Counted from the first letter of the stretch, positions 44,804-52,953 are shown. The stretch is 64,000 nucleotides of DNA from DTU019 sp050949825 (GCA_050949825.1 JBMNGL010000013.1:124001-188000); one strand, 5' to 3'. The notes: generated by a model not told the origin, from the letters alone. Numbers and translations: made by a program.

Positions 44804-45565
44804 ATGAAAATCTATTCCTGGAATGTCAATGGCATCCGTTCGGTTTTTAATAAAGGCTTTATGGAATGGATGCAGACTGAAGAACCTGATATTTTGTGCC
44901 TGCAGGAGACCAAGGCCGGGCCGGAACAACTGCACCGGGACTTGCTTGAGGTACCCGGTTATCAGAGTTATTGGAATATTGGGGCCAAAAAGGGCTATAG
45001 CGGGGTGGCCACTTATGTTCGTGAGATGCCCGTCGATTGCTCCATCAGCACCGGTATTGACATTTTAGATGGTGAAGGCCGCCTTATTATTACCCGGCAT
45101 GCGGCCTTCACCCTGTTAAATGTCTATTTTCCCAATGGACAGATGAACAATGAGCGCCTGCAGTATAAGCTGCAATTCTATGAAGCCTTGATGAATTACT
45201 GTGAAGATTTGAAAAAAGAGCAGCCTGCGCTGATCATCTGCGGGGACTTTAATACGGCGCACCGTGCCATAGACCTTAAAAATCCTAAAAATAATGAGAA
45301 GCGGTCTGGCTTTCTGCCAGTGGAGAGGGAAGTGCTGGACCGCTTTTTAAACCTCGGCTATGTTGATGTGTTTCGGCTCCTTTACCCGGAAAAGGTGCAG
45401 TATTCATGGTGGGACTACCGCACCCGCGCCCGGGAACGCAATGCCGGTTGGCGTATTGATTACTTTTACGCCAGTGAGCCGCTGCTGCCATTAATTGATG
45501 ATTGTACCATACTTGATCAGGTTGCCGGATCAGACCATTGCCCCATTTCGCTGCATCTGAAATAA
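44804..45565 (+). CDS. Exodeoxyribonuclease III / AP endonuclease
   Basis: A 253-residue ExoIII-type endonuclease-exonuclease-phosphatase. Motifs are WNVNGIRS, LCLQETKA (metal Glu), GDFNTAH, WWDYRTRARERNAGWRIDY and the C-terminal GSDHCPI. It repairs abasic sites and 3'-blocked ends. The SD GGGGAAG is about seven bases before the ATG. Confidence 0.95.
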   Translation: MKIYSWNVNGIRSVFNKGFMEWMQTEEPDILCLQETKAGPEQLHRDLLEVPGYQSYWNIGAKKGYSGVATYVREMPVDCSISTGIDILDGEGRLIITRHAAFTLLNVYFPNGQMNNERLQYKLQFYEALMNYCEDLKKEQPALIICGDFNTAHRAIDLKNPKNNEKRSGFLPVEREVLDRFLNLGYVDVFRLLYPEKVQYSWWDYRTRARERNAGWRIDYFYASEPLLPLIDDCTILDQVAGSDHCPISLHLK

Positions 45566-45860
45566 CACCAGGGCAAACCAGGAGATTGTCATGGCGGGCA
45601 ATAATTGCCAGGTCAATAAGCTATGCCTTTACAGCTGAGGATGATTAAGGAAATATTGAGCTGGCTCTGGGTCTGTTTTCTCCAATACAGCTTATTGTGT
45701 TAGCCAGTTAAGCGTATCAAAACCACACAGTATTTTTTATACCAGTCGCCGTCCCCTGGTTTTTTAAAAAGGGGGTACGAATTCAGGCGATTGATGTATA
45801 TAATTATATTAATAATGTGCATTGATAAGTGGGATTTCAGGACCGAAATGGAGGATAATT

Positions 45861-46007
45861 ATGGGAACGAAACTGTTCTTAGAATTAAAAAACCTGCTTG
45901 CAGATCTGGCCTCTACTTTGATCCTGGGCAAGAATAAGGATGCGGCCAGGTTGGCTTTGAAATTGTCAGAGAAAAGCAAAGCCCTGGCAGAAGAATTGGT
46001 GAAATAA
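45861..46007 (+). CDS. Small hypothetical protein, 48 residues
   Basis: A 48-residue, helical, Lys/Leu-rich peptide with no known domain. ATG 45861 has a GGAGGA six bases upstream, which supports translation. The 295-base gap before it has a CCCC / GGGG inverted repeat near 45754-45774 around an A/T-rich loop and nothing else recognised. Confidence 0.55.
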   Translation: MGTKLFLELKNLLADLASTLILGKNKDAARLALKLSEKSKALAEELVK

Positions 46008-46051
46008 GGGACCGAACCCTTCTGGGGAGATCTTCAATAATGCTCAGGATG

Positions 46052-46098
46052 AACCACAAGCAGACCGCCGGCAGAGCGGCTCCGGATGTGGTTTTTTG
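46052..46098 (+). terminator. Terminator ahead of the acyltransferase gene
   Basis: AACCAC (46052-46057) pairs with GTGGTT (46088-46093) around an inner CCG/CGG stem, followed by TTTTTTG. It ends the small-protein transcript. Confidence 0.75.
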
Positions 46099-46184
46099 CC
46101 TTTTTGCAAATGGTATGATAATGATAGGCCGGGGCAAGCTGTCCCGGGCTGTCAATGTGAGCGCAGCGACAATAGGATGGGCAT

Positions 46185-47273
46185 GTGAATGTGAATAAAA
46201 CGATGCAAGGACGACTGAATGTGTTCGATTTCTTGAGAGCGCTGGCTACACTGGCGGTTATCGGCATCCATGTCTCGGCCAACTATGCAGACACTTCTCC
46301 GGGGGGGTTGTTCTTCAACCAGTTAGTGCGCTTTGCAGTACCCATGTTTGTTATCATTTCCGGTTATCTATTGTATTTTCGCGACCTCAGTGCTGCTCGC
46401 CCTGAATCAGCAGCCCGCTTTTACCAAAAGCGTTTTAGCAAAATCCTGTGGCCTTACCTGCTATGGACAGTGTTTTATACCCTGTTGACCCAATACCTGT
46501 TGAGGATTTGGCCTGATCCACTGACCCTGGCCGCCGCCGCAGGCAAGCATCTGCTATGGGGCACGGCCGGTTATCACCTCTATTTTATGGTCATTATTAT
46601 CCAATGCTATCTTTTGTATCCGCTGCTCAGGGTGTGGCTGCAAAGATATCCACATAAGGCCTTATTGATCCTGTTTGTCATCGGCGCGGTTTGTCAGGCG
46701 TGGCTTTATCTGCACAGTATCGGGCGATATCCCCTGCCTCAAATCGCATATCCGCAGATTTACATGCGGGCCTTTCCCAGCTGGATTTTCTATTTTGGGC
46801 TGGGTATGTATGCAGCCCACTTCAGAGAACAGATTGAATCCGGACTGGCCGCAAAGCGTCTGTTGTGGGGAAGCTTCTGGGGGGCCAGCCTGCTGGTTTT
46901 ACTCTGGGAAAGCCGTATGACGGCAAGTTTTGCCACCTCAGCCAAGCCGACCATTATGGTTTATGCGGTGATATCGTTCTTCTTCTTTTATAGTGTGGCC
47001 TTGCAATACTCGGCTATGAGAATGCGGTGTGTGGAATGGTTTTCCCGGCAGTCTTTTCTTGTGTATCTCTCCCACCCGGTGGTTTTGCTGTTTTTAGAGC
47101 GCATTGTCCATAAAATAGGCAGACCATACGCCTGGGACGGGGTGAGCGGTATGCTCCTGCTCTATGTACTGACGGTTGTCATAACCATAGGGGTGATTTA
47201 CGGGCTGCGCTTTCTACCTGGTTTATCATTGCTGGGCGGGCAGAGCAGCAGACGAGATGACTGTCAGATTTGA
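46185..47273 (+). CDS. Acyltransferase 3 family membrane protein
   Basis: A 362-residue integral membrane O-acyltransferase with about ten hydrophobic helices and the N-terminal signature FDFLRALATLAVIGIHVSA (catalytic His). It also has GYLLYFRD and WPYLLWTVFY. Such proteins acetylate or acylate cell-surface sugars; the substrate is unknown. Starts GTG 46185, GTG 46191 and ATG 46203 are all possible downstream of AGGATGGG. Confidence 0.88.
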   Translation: MNVNKTMQGRLNVFDFLRALATLAVIGIHVSANYADTSPGGLFFNQLVRFAVPMFVIISGYLLYFRDLSAARPESAARFYQKRFSKILWPYLLWTVFYTLLTQYLLRIWPDPLTLAAAAGKHLLWGTAGYHLYFMVIIIQCYLLYPLLRVWLQRYPHKALLILFVIGAVCQAWLYLHSIGRYPLPQIAYPQIYMRAFPSWIFYFGLGMYAAHFREQIESGLAAKRLLWGSFWGASLLVLLWESRMTASFATSAKPTIMVYAVISFFFFYSVALQYSAMRMRCVEWFSRQSFLVYLSHPVVLLFLERIVHKIGRPYAWDGVSGMLLLYVLTVVITIGVIYGLRFLPGLSLLGGQSSRRDDCQI

Positions 47274-47290
47274 AACTAAGTTGAATAATA

Positions 47291-47319
47291 TTGCAGGAAA
47301 ACCGATTTGCGGTTAGACT
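47291..47319 (+). promoter_or_regulatory. Promoter of the first Moco-type cassette
   Basis: TTGCAG (47291-47296), a 17-base spacer and TAGACT (47314-47319). The same arrangement and most of the same bases recur at 52638-52666 ahead of hypA. Confidence 0.6.
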
Positions 47320-47360
47320 TAAGGAGATATAAGTGGATTACTGTTGCTTGAGAAAAATTA

Positions 47361-47470
47361 ATATATCTCCAAGCCTGTTCACCTAAGGCACTTGCAATGC
47401 TACGGAGGGCAGGCCGGGGTATGATTGGAAACGGTCATGCCTTCCCGTATTGTGAGAAGGAGATTAGGCC
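47361..47470 (+). ncRNA. Moco/tungsten-cofactor-type riboswitch aptamer, copy 1
   Basis: Closing stem ATCTCC (47365-47370) / GGAGAT (47459-47464). Inside are GCCTG / CAGGC pairing, a ten-pair hairpin capped by GAAA (GGTATGATTG / CGGTCATGCC, 47418-47441), and the block GCCTTCCCGTATTGTGAGAAGG. From memory this 3' block, the AGCC near the 5' stem and the GNRA-capped hairpin match the E. coli moaA Moco riboswitch (its 3' part reads GCCTCCCGTATCTGGAAAGG). A terminator follows. The first gene after it is DUF3842, then FmdE, a family linked to Mo/W formylmethanofuran dehydrogenases. The whole gap 47274-47678 is taken up by promoter, aptamer and terminator. Confidence 0.72.
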
Positions 47471-47529
47471 AGCAGATTGACGAATGCAACTTTCCCCAAG
47501 TTCTTCCTGTATATGTTGTTGCGCCTTTT

Positions 47530-47560
47530 ACCCGATATCACGAAGAGGTCGGGTTTTTTA
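47530..47560 (+). terminator. Expression-platform terminator, copy 1
   Basis: ACCCGA (47530-47535) / TCGGGT (47549-47554) followed by six T residues, 60 bases after the aptamer and ahead of the first gene. It is the expected off switch. Confidence 0.85.
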
Positions 47561-47678
47561 TTGTCTTATGGGGGATAACCCTGATGGGATGAGGAGCTTG
47601 TATAATAGATGACTGAATGTTATTTTATCTTTTTCTGATGTAGAATGGTCTTAATCTTACCAGGCTGGAGGGGAAGAT

Positions 47679-48110
47679 GTGAAGATTGCAGTCATTGATG
47701 GACAAGGGGGCGGAATCGGCCGTCTCATTATAGAAAAATTGCGCAATGAGTTCGGACAGGATATTAATATAATGGCACTGGGCACCAATGCGGTAGCCAC
47801 CTCGGTTATGCTAAAAGCCGGCGCCAACGATGGTGCCAGCGGGGAAAATGCTGTTGTCCAGGGGGCTTATAAAGCCGACATTATCCTGGGGTCGGTGGCC
47901 ATTATTGCCGCCAATGCCTATTATGGGGAACTCACCACCCCTATGGCTGAAGCGGTCTCAACTTCACCAGCCCACAAGTTGCTAATCCCCATGAATCGTT
48001 GTGGTATTGAAATAAGCTCCAGTCAGGATGAACCATTGCCGATACAGGTAGACCAACTGATCAGTCGGGTCAGATTCCATAAATGCCTGATGTCATCATC
48101 AGGTCACTAG
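47679..48110 (+). CDS. DUF3842 family protein
   Basis: A 143-residue protein with a Rossmann-like start (KIAVIDGQGGGIGRLII) and SVAIIAANAYYGELTTPMA. Matches DUF3842, a small family of unknown function often found beside FmdE-like genes. GTG 47679 has GGAGGGG upstream. First gene under the first Moco-type cassette; followed 26 bases later by the FmdE gene. Confidence 0.85.
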   Translation: MKIAVIDGQGGGIGRLIIEKLRNEFGQDINIMALGTNAVATSVMLKAGANDGASGENAVVQGAYKADIILGSVAIIAANAYYGELTTPMAEAVSTSPAHKLLIPMNRCGIEISSSQDEPLPIQVDQLISRVRFHKCLMSSSGH

Positions 48111-48136
48111 GGCCTACAGAAAGAAGGGATAAGCAG

Positions 48137-48742
48137 ATGTGTAAAGATATGCCCCCGCTGGAATTGGCGATTCAATTTCATGGTCATATCTGCCCCGGGT
48201 TGCTCATGGGGGTTCGGGCTGCGGAGTTTGCCCGACAGCATCTGGGCATAGAGCGGGATCAAGATGAAGAACTGCTGGCCATTGTGGAGACCGACTCCTG
48301 TGGGGTTGATGCCCTGCAGGCTATCCTGGGCTGTACCTTTGGCAAAGGCAATCTCATATTCAGGGATTACGGAAAGAATGTTTATACCATTGCTGTTCGG
48401 GATGGCGGCAAAGCGGTGCGTATTGCTCAGCGCCAGGCGTCTGCCGGGCGGGAAAACAACCGCTATCGTGAATTGAGAGCCAGGGTTCAGCTTGACCCGG
48501 AGGAGCAGGTCGAAATGGAGGTGCTGTTGCAGGATAGCTTTGAATACCTGATGACCTGCCCCTTTGATGATTTATTTGACTGGCGGGAAGTGGATATTGA
48601 ATTACCCCCTTTAGCCCACATTCACCGTACGGTAACCTGTGCTTGCTGTGGGGAAGGGGTCATGGAAACCCGCGCCATAAAGACCGCTCAGGGGCTAATA
48701 TGCCAACCCTGTAAAGGCGAGGAGGTAGAAGCTGATGTGTGA
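48137..48742 (+). CDS. FmdE-family protein with zinc ribbon
   Basis: A 201-residue protein with the FmdE core (QFHGHICPGLLMGVRAAE, TDSCGVDALQAILGCTFGKG) and a C-terminal CxxC...CxxC zinc ribbon (CACC, CQPC). FmdE was named from Mo/W formylmethanofuran dehydrogenase clusters of methanogens; the role in bacteria is unclear and may be metal or cofactor handling. ATG 48137 has GAAGGGA upstream. The end overlaps the next gene by eight bases. Confidence 0.9.
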   Translation: MCKDMPPLELAIQFHGHICPGLLMGVRAAEFARQHLGIERDQDEELLAIVETDSCGVDALQAILGCTFGKGNLIFRDYGKNVYTIAVRDGGKAVRIAQRQASAGRENNRYRELRARVQLDPEEQVEMEVLLQDSFEYLMTCPFDDLFDWREVDIELPPLAHIHRTVTCACCGEGVMETRAIKTAQGLICQPCKGEEVEADV

Positions 48743-49535
48743 ATCTGATGTTTATATGCTGCGCAACGGACAGGAAGAACTTCTCATGGAAAAGGTCGAC
48801 CGGGTGATACCGGGTGAAGATGATACCATTTTCCTGGAGAACATCTTTGGGGAGAGGCGGGTCGTAAAAGCCCGTTTGCGAGAGATGGAACTGGTTCGCC
48901 ATCGCATTCTTTTGGAAGACTTACCGGCTGCGGCCGTGGTGCGGGATGAAGAATTATGGTTGGAACCTGATACTGACCACGGTCATTTCCATGAAGGAGA
49001 GGAAGTAGTCTTAAGGCTTTATAAAGGCTACAATATGCAGTCCAATGCCGGGGCTAACCTGGAGGATGTACAGGTGGTTTTGATCAGTGGCTCCGCCAAA
49101 AAGGGTTTGCAATTACACCGGAATAACGGCCAGTATGAGATCCGCAGCGGGCAGGGAGTAGATGGTTTACTGCAAATCTATGTTCATCAACCCGGGATTA
49201 AGCAGTTATATGGTAAGATTTTGGTAGAGGTAGGCCATCATCATCATCATGACATTGAAGCCCTCAATTTGCCTTTGGAAATTGTGCCCTGCGGGTATAG
49301 CCATGCTCGTATCGGCGACTATTACGAGATGCAGGTATTGCATCAAGGCCAGCCATTGGCAGGGGCAGAGATCAAGGCGACATTCACCGGGGTCAGGGGT
49401 CAGGAATACCCGCGTCGTTTGAAAAGCGATGAAAATGGCAAGGCCAAAATATTCCTATCGGCACGAGGCCACTATCTTTTCTCAACTGAACACGATAATA
49501 CGATAAGTACATTTACGCTGGTAAAGAGCTTATGA
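48735..49535 (+). CDS. CooT-like nickel-binding domain fused to a DUF4198-like, His-rich protein
   Basis: A 266-residue protein. Residues 1-62 match the CooT family (Met-Cys start with Cys2, a run of short beta strands, IFGERRVVKARLREMEL, IxLE end). CooT proteins bind nickel through Cys2. The rest is beta-rich with two His clusters (HGHFH at 82-86 and five consecutive His at 168-172) and resembles DUF4198, a domain tied to Ni/Co uptake. No signal peptide is seen, so it is probably cytoplasmic. CooT proteins are usually only 60-70 residues, so the fusion is notable. A terminator follows before the transporter genes. Confidence 0.75.
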   Translation: MCESDVYMLRNGQEELLMEKVDRVIPGEDDTIFLENIFGERRVVKARLREMELVRHRILLEDLPAAAVVRDEELWLEPDTDHGHFHEGEEVVLRLYKGYNMQSNAGANLEDVQVVLISGSAKKGLQLHRNNGQYEIRSGQGVDGLLQIYVHQPGIKQLYGKILVEVGHHHHHDIEALNLPLEIVPCGYSHARIGDYYEMQVLHQGQPLAGAEIKATFTGVRGQEYPRRLKSDENGKAKIFLSARGHYLFSTEHDNTISTFTLVKSL

Positions 49536-49608
49536 TGTTCTCTTGAAGGGAACCGCGCCTTTATTAGCGACTTAAAGGGCAAGACATCTTAATCAGAACA
49601 ACAATTGA

Positions 49609-49658
49609 GCCATGAAGGCACTGGCGGCGCTAAAGCCGGGATGCTTCATGGCCTTTTT
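49609..49658 (+). terminator. Terminator after the CooT-like gene
   Basis: GCCATGAAG (49609-49617) pairs with CTTCATGGC (49644-49652), followed by CTTTTTCTG. A GGCGGCGCTAAAG sequence occurs in its loop and again at 49684-49696. The rest of the 267-base gap shows no clear promoter or riboswitch. Confidence 0.85.
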
Positions 49659-49802
49659 CTGTTAATTCCTTTTATTAAGCATTGGCGGCGCTAAAGGTTG
49701 GGGTTGAGATGTCTATCTGGCAGCATCACTTTACGGGAAGGGGGAGCAGGTCATAGCAAGAAGGATCACCTTGAAGTAGATATTGATTAGGAGGGTTTTG
49801 CA

Positions 49803-50519
49803 ATGCATATTCCAGATGGTTATTTGAGCCCGGTCACCGCTTTGCCCCTGGCTGTAGCAATGGTTCCGCTGCTGGGGGTAGCGGTCAAACAGGTTCAAAA
49901 GACGGTGAAAAAAAAGCAAATACCGCTGCTGGCGATCGGAGCGGCTTTCTCATTCACAATTATGATGTTTAATCTGCCCATGCCGGGGGGGAGTTCGGCA
50001 CATGCGGTAGGAGCGGTTCTTATTGCCGTTCTCCTGGGACCATGGGCTGCCACCCTGGCGGTTTCGGTGGCCTTGATCATTCAAGCCCTGGTGTTTGGCG
50101 ACGGGGGCATACTGGCTCTGGGGGCCAATTGTTTCAACATCGCTCTGTTGATGTCTTTTGGGGGCTATTATGTTTACCGGGTTATAAAAGGAAAAGCCCT
50201 GCTGACTTCACTTCGTGGTATGATTGCTAGCGGGGTGGGAGCTTATGTTGGCCTCAACCTGGCGGCTTTGTCTACGGCGGTGATGTTTGGGTCCCAATAT
50301 CATTTGTTTCAGACCGCTGATGGCACCCCATTATATTTTATGTATCCAATGAAAACGGCTATGGCTGTCATGATGGGTGAACATTTGCTTTTGGCCGGCC
50401 CGGTAGAAGTTATTTTTACCGTGGCGGGGCTGTGGTTTGTAGCCAAAAGCTACCCGGAATTGCTTCAAGGCCGGTTTAAAGCGGGGTACAGGGAGAGTGA
50501 GGCGATAGTTAATGTTTAA
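49803..50519 (+). CDS. cbiM: ECF-type cobalt/nickel transporter S component (CbiM/NikM)
   Basis: A 238-residue membrane protein with the diagnostic N-terminus Met-His2-Ile-Pro-Asp-Gly, whose backbone and His2 bind the metal, and a second His in GGSSAHAVGA. About seven hydrophobic segments are present. CbiM and NikM cannot be separated reliably by eye. The neighbours (CooT-like protein, hydrogenase maturation genes) favour nickel. The SD is AGGAGGG. Overlaps the next gene by eight bases. Confidence 0.93.
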   Translation: MHIPDGYLSPVTALPLAVAMVPLLGVAVKQVQKTVKKKQIPLLAIGAAFSFTIMMFNLPMPGGSSAHAVGAVLIAVLLGPWAATLAVSVALIIQALVFGDGGILALGANCFNIALLMSFGGYYVYRVIKGKALLTSLRGMIASGVGAYVGLNLAALSTAVMFGSQYHLFQTADGTPLYFMYPMKTAMAVMMGEHLLLAGPVEVIFTVAGLWFVAKSYPELLQGRFKAGYRESEAIVNV

Positions 50520-50823
50520 ACAATACCGCAAGTTGTGGTGGGGTTTGCTGGTTCTGGTGGTTTTAACCCCGCTGGGCCTGATCGCTACTGGAACCGCTTT
50601 TGGCGAATGGGGAACCGAGCAGTTGGCTGAAGAGGTGGGATTTATCCCTCAAGGCCTGGCCGCGATGGCTGATTTTTGGAAGTATGCTGTACTGCCTGAT
50701 TACGCTATTCCAGGTCTTGACAGCGCCATGGGCTCTGTGATTGGATATGTTGCTTCCGCTGTTATTGGAGTGGCTCTGGTGATAGGGACAATTACCCTGT
50801 TAAACCGGGTGGTAAAGGAATAA
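50512..50823 (+). CDS. CbiN/NikN-like PDGLE-type transporter subunit
   Basis: A 103-residue protein with transmembrane helices at both ends (LWWGLLVLVVLTPLGLIA, then VIGYVASAVIGVALVIG) and a loop carrying PDYAIPGL. This layout fits the PDGLE-type small subunit that pairs with CbiM/NikM. Start overlaps the cbiM end. Confidence 0.85.
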   Translation: MFKQYRKLWWGLLVLVVLTPLGLIATGTAFGEWGTEQLAEEVGFIPQGLAAMADFWKYAVLPDYAIPGLDSAMGSVIGYVASAVIGVALVIGTITLLNRVVKE

Positions 50824-50828
50824 GAGGC

Positions 50829-51779
50829 ATGCCAGCAGATTTAAAATTGCCAGCATGGATGGAAAAGAGCCGTCCTTTAACTTATATCAAGCCAGTCAGG
50901 GCTGGCGGCAACAGATTCATTGGCAAAAGCCTGCACAACCTGAAAAAGGCTTTGGCCGATGATTTAGCTGCCGAAAAATGGGCTGCACAGGATGGCTGGC
51001 TGCAGCGACAAAATCCGACCGGTAAATTGGCGGCTGTATTGCTGCTATTGCTGGCAGTTTCGTTAGCCAGGGATATTCTCATAGTACTGGTCATGTGGCT
51101 GCTCACCATACTCCTGATGCTTTGCTCCCGTCTCCCTCTGTGGAGCATGCAGAAGCGGATTTGGGGCGTTATACCTTTATTGACCCTGTTAATTGCCTTG
51201 CCGGCAGCGCTCAATGTGGTGGTGGAGGGCACCCCGCTGCTATACCTTTGCCATGCCGGGAGCATATCCTGTTTTGGCCTGCCTGCTTTTCCCGACATTT
51301 ACCTGAGCCGGCAGGGAATATTTGCCGCCGTAATGATGTTTATGCGGGTGGGCGTTTCACTGTCCCTTGGTGTGCTGCTGGTGGTGACAACCCCTTTATC
51401 AGGACTTTTTAAAGCGCTGCGGCGTATAGGTATCTCCCCTTTGTTTATAATTATCCTGGAGATGAGCTACCGCTACCTGTTGCTGTTGCTGCTAATCTCG
51501 GTGGAGATTTATGAAGCCAGACAGTTGCGCGTGGTGGGGAATCTGGACATGCCGCAGCGCTTGAAGCTATGGGGTTCATCGTTGGGGGCTCTATTCGGCA
51601 AGAGTATGCTTCTCTGCGAAGAGGTCTATCAAGCCATGAGTGCCCGCTGTTATAATGGAGGCAAGCAGGTGAAGCCGGCCTTGAACCCGGACCCATTTAA
51701 GATTGAGGTTAACCTGCCGCAGCGCCTGCCATGTATACGGACAGGGAAGTTGAGTAGAAGTATTTATGGAGTGCAGTAA
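50829..51779 (+). CDS. cbiQ: ECF transporter transmembrane T component (CbiQ/NikQ)
   Basis: A 316-residue membrane protein with a soluble N-terminus of about 60 residues, then several helices. A cytoplasmic loop with AMSARCYNGG matches the A-x-x-x-R-G-like coupling motif of CbiQ proteins that contacts the ATPase. Four bases after the stop of the previous gene; the stop overlaps cbiO (TAATG). Confidence 0.92.
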   Translation: MPADLKLPAWMEKSRPLTYIKPVRAGGNRFIGKSLHNLKKALADDLAAEKWAAQDGWLQRQNPTGKLAAVLLLLLAVSLARDILIVLVMWLLTILLMLCSRLPLWSMQKRIWGVIPLLTLLIALPAALNVVVEGTPLLYLCHAGSISCFGLPAFPDIYLSRQGIFAAVMMFMRVGVSLSLGVLLVVTTPLSGLFKALRRIGISPLFIIILEMSYRYLLLLLLISVEIYEARQLRVVGNLDMPQRLKLWGSSLGALFGKSMLLCEEVYQAMSARCYNGGKQVKPALNPDPFKIEVNLPQRLPCIRTGKLSRSIYGVQ

Positions 51780-52576
51780 TGAAAACTATGGTGTTTGAAT
51801 TGGAGCATATTGCTTTCAGTTATCAGCCCGGGCATAATGTCCTGGAGGAGATTTCCTGCTCTGTTGAGAGCGGGGAGAGCGTAGCTTTGCTGGGGGCCAA
51901 CGGAGCCGGGAAATCAACCTTGCTGAAGATACTTTGTGGGCTAATATTTCCAACCTCGGGCAGATTCACAGCGTTTGGTGAAGTGATTACTGAAGACCTT
52001 TTGGAGCAGGCCGAGGTGGCCATGAGATATCATCAGCGGGTAGGATTTATTTTTCAAAATAGCGAGGCACAACTCTTCACCAATCGGGTTTGGGATGAGA
52101 TTGCTTTTGGCCCCCTGCAATTGGGGATGCCCGAAGCCGAGGTCAGACGAAGGGTTAAGGACATTCTCAGGCTGCTGGCTATTGAGCATCTGCAGGATAG
52201 ATCTCCCTTTCGCTTGAGTGGGGGAGAAAAAAGGAAAGTGGCCGTAGCCGCAGTTTTAATTATGAATCCTGAAGTCTTGATTCTGGATGAACCCAGCGCA
52301 GGCCTGGATCCCAAAACGCAGCGCTGGTTGACGCAATTATTATCCGCATTGCATCACCAGGGGAGAACCATGGTGCTCTCCACCCACAACCTGGAATTGG
52401 CACACTTCTTGACGCAGCGTGCTGTAGTGCTCTCCGAACAACACCGCCTGGTATTTGACGGTCCTACCCGCCAGGCCCTGGCCGACCGGGAATTGCTGAC
52501 CAGGGTGAATCTTATTGATGAATACCATCATGAGCATGATGATCACAGTCATATACATTTATATACCCACGGTTAA
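51779..52576 (+). CDS. cbiO: ECF transporter ATPase (CbiO/NikO) with His-rich tail
   Basis: A 265-residue ABC ATPase. Walker A is GANGAGKST (39-47), the signature LSGGEKRK, and Walker B VLILDEPSAGLDP. The last 17 residues are His-rich (YHHEHDDHSHIHLYTHG), unlike a standard CbiO, and could bind or sense nickel or cobalt. Last gene of the transporter set. Confidence 0.94.
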   Translation: MKTMVFELEHIAFSYQPGHNVLEEISCSVESGESVALLGANGAGKSTLLKILCGLIFPTSGRFTAFGEVITEDLLEQAEVAMRYHQRVGFIFQNSEAQLFTNRVWDEIAFGPLQLGMPEAEVRRRVKDILRLLAIEHLQDRSPFRLSGGEKRKVAVAAVLIMNPEVLILDEPSAGLDPKTQRWLTQLLSALHHQGRTMVLSTHNLELAHFLTQRAVVLSEQHRLVFDGPTRQALADRELLTRVNLIDEYHHEHDDHSHIHLYTHG

Positions 52577-52637
52577 TCTAAATGGCAATTGCCATGATGT
52601 TGTCAAGCCACGAGATCCGAGAATAAACTGAATATTA

Positions 52638-52666
52638 TTGCAGGAAAACCGATTTGCAGGTAGAAT
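52638..52666 (+). promoter_or_regulatory. Promoter of the second Moco-type cassette (hydrogenase operon)
   Basis: TTGCAG (52638-52643), 17 bases, TAGAAT (52661-52666). It matches the promoter of copy 1 and has a better -10. It probably drives the whole hyp-hydrogenase operon. Confidence 0.65.
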
Positions 52667-52710
52667 TAAGAAGATATCAGCAGATTTACTACTGCTTGAG
52701 GAAAATCAAA

Positions 52711-52820
52711 GAATATCTCCAAGCCTGTTCACCTAAGGCACTTGCAATGCTATGGAAAGCAGGCCGGGGTATGATTGGAAACGATCATGCCTTCCCGTAT
52801 TGTGAGAAGGAGATCAGGTC
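52711..52820 (+). ncRNA. Moco/tungsten-cofactor-type riboswitch aptamer, copy 2
   Basis: Closing stem ATCTCC (52715-52720) / GGAGAT (52809-52814). The same GCCTG/CAGGC pairing, GAAA-capped ten-pair hairpin (GGTATGATTG / CGATCATGCC) and 3' block GCCTTCCCGTATTGTGAGAAGG as copy 1. One hairpin position changes from U-G in copy 1 to U-A here, keeping the pair. It stands directly ahead of hypA and the [NiFe]-hydrogenase operon, and a terminator follows. The assignment rests on recalled similarity to the E. coli moaA Moco element. The gap 52577-52953 is filled by promoter, aptamer and terminator. Confidence 0.72.
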
Positions 52821-52877
52821 AGCAGATTGATGAGTGCAAATCCCAAAAGTCTTCCTGCTTATATTGCTGTGCCTATT

Positions 52878-52908
52878 ACCCGATCTCACAAAGAGGTCGG
52901 GTTTTTTA
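52878..52908 (+). terminator. Expression-platform terminator, copy 2
   Basis: ACCCGA (52878-52883) / TCGGGT (52897-52902) followed by six T residues. It has the same position relative to the aptamer as in copy 1 and lies ahead of hypA. Confidence 0.85.
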
Positions 52909-52953
52909 TTGCCTTTATTTGTGGACAACCTGATAGGGATAAGGAGCACGTTA

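Noticed and set aside
47323..47370. Competing stem GGAGATAT / ATATCTCC upstream of aptamer copy 1 (shorter AGATAT / ATATCT in copy 2)
   Set aside because: The left arm falls at or just before the predicted transcription start, so it may not be in the RNA; not claimed as part of the switch.
47361..47470. NiCo or cobalamin riboswitch instead of a Moco type
   Set aside because: The nickel context made NiCo attractive, but its conserved blocks as I recall them do not fit, and the cobalamin B12 box is absent. The 3' block resembles the Moco element best. Kept as the main alternatives to exclude by search.
49536..49802. Cobalamin riboswitch ahead of cbiM
   Set aside because: Only a terminator and a short repeated GGCGGCGCTAAAG were found; no B12-box sequence.
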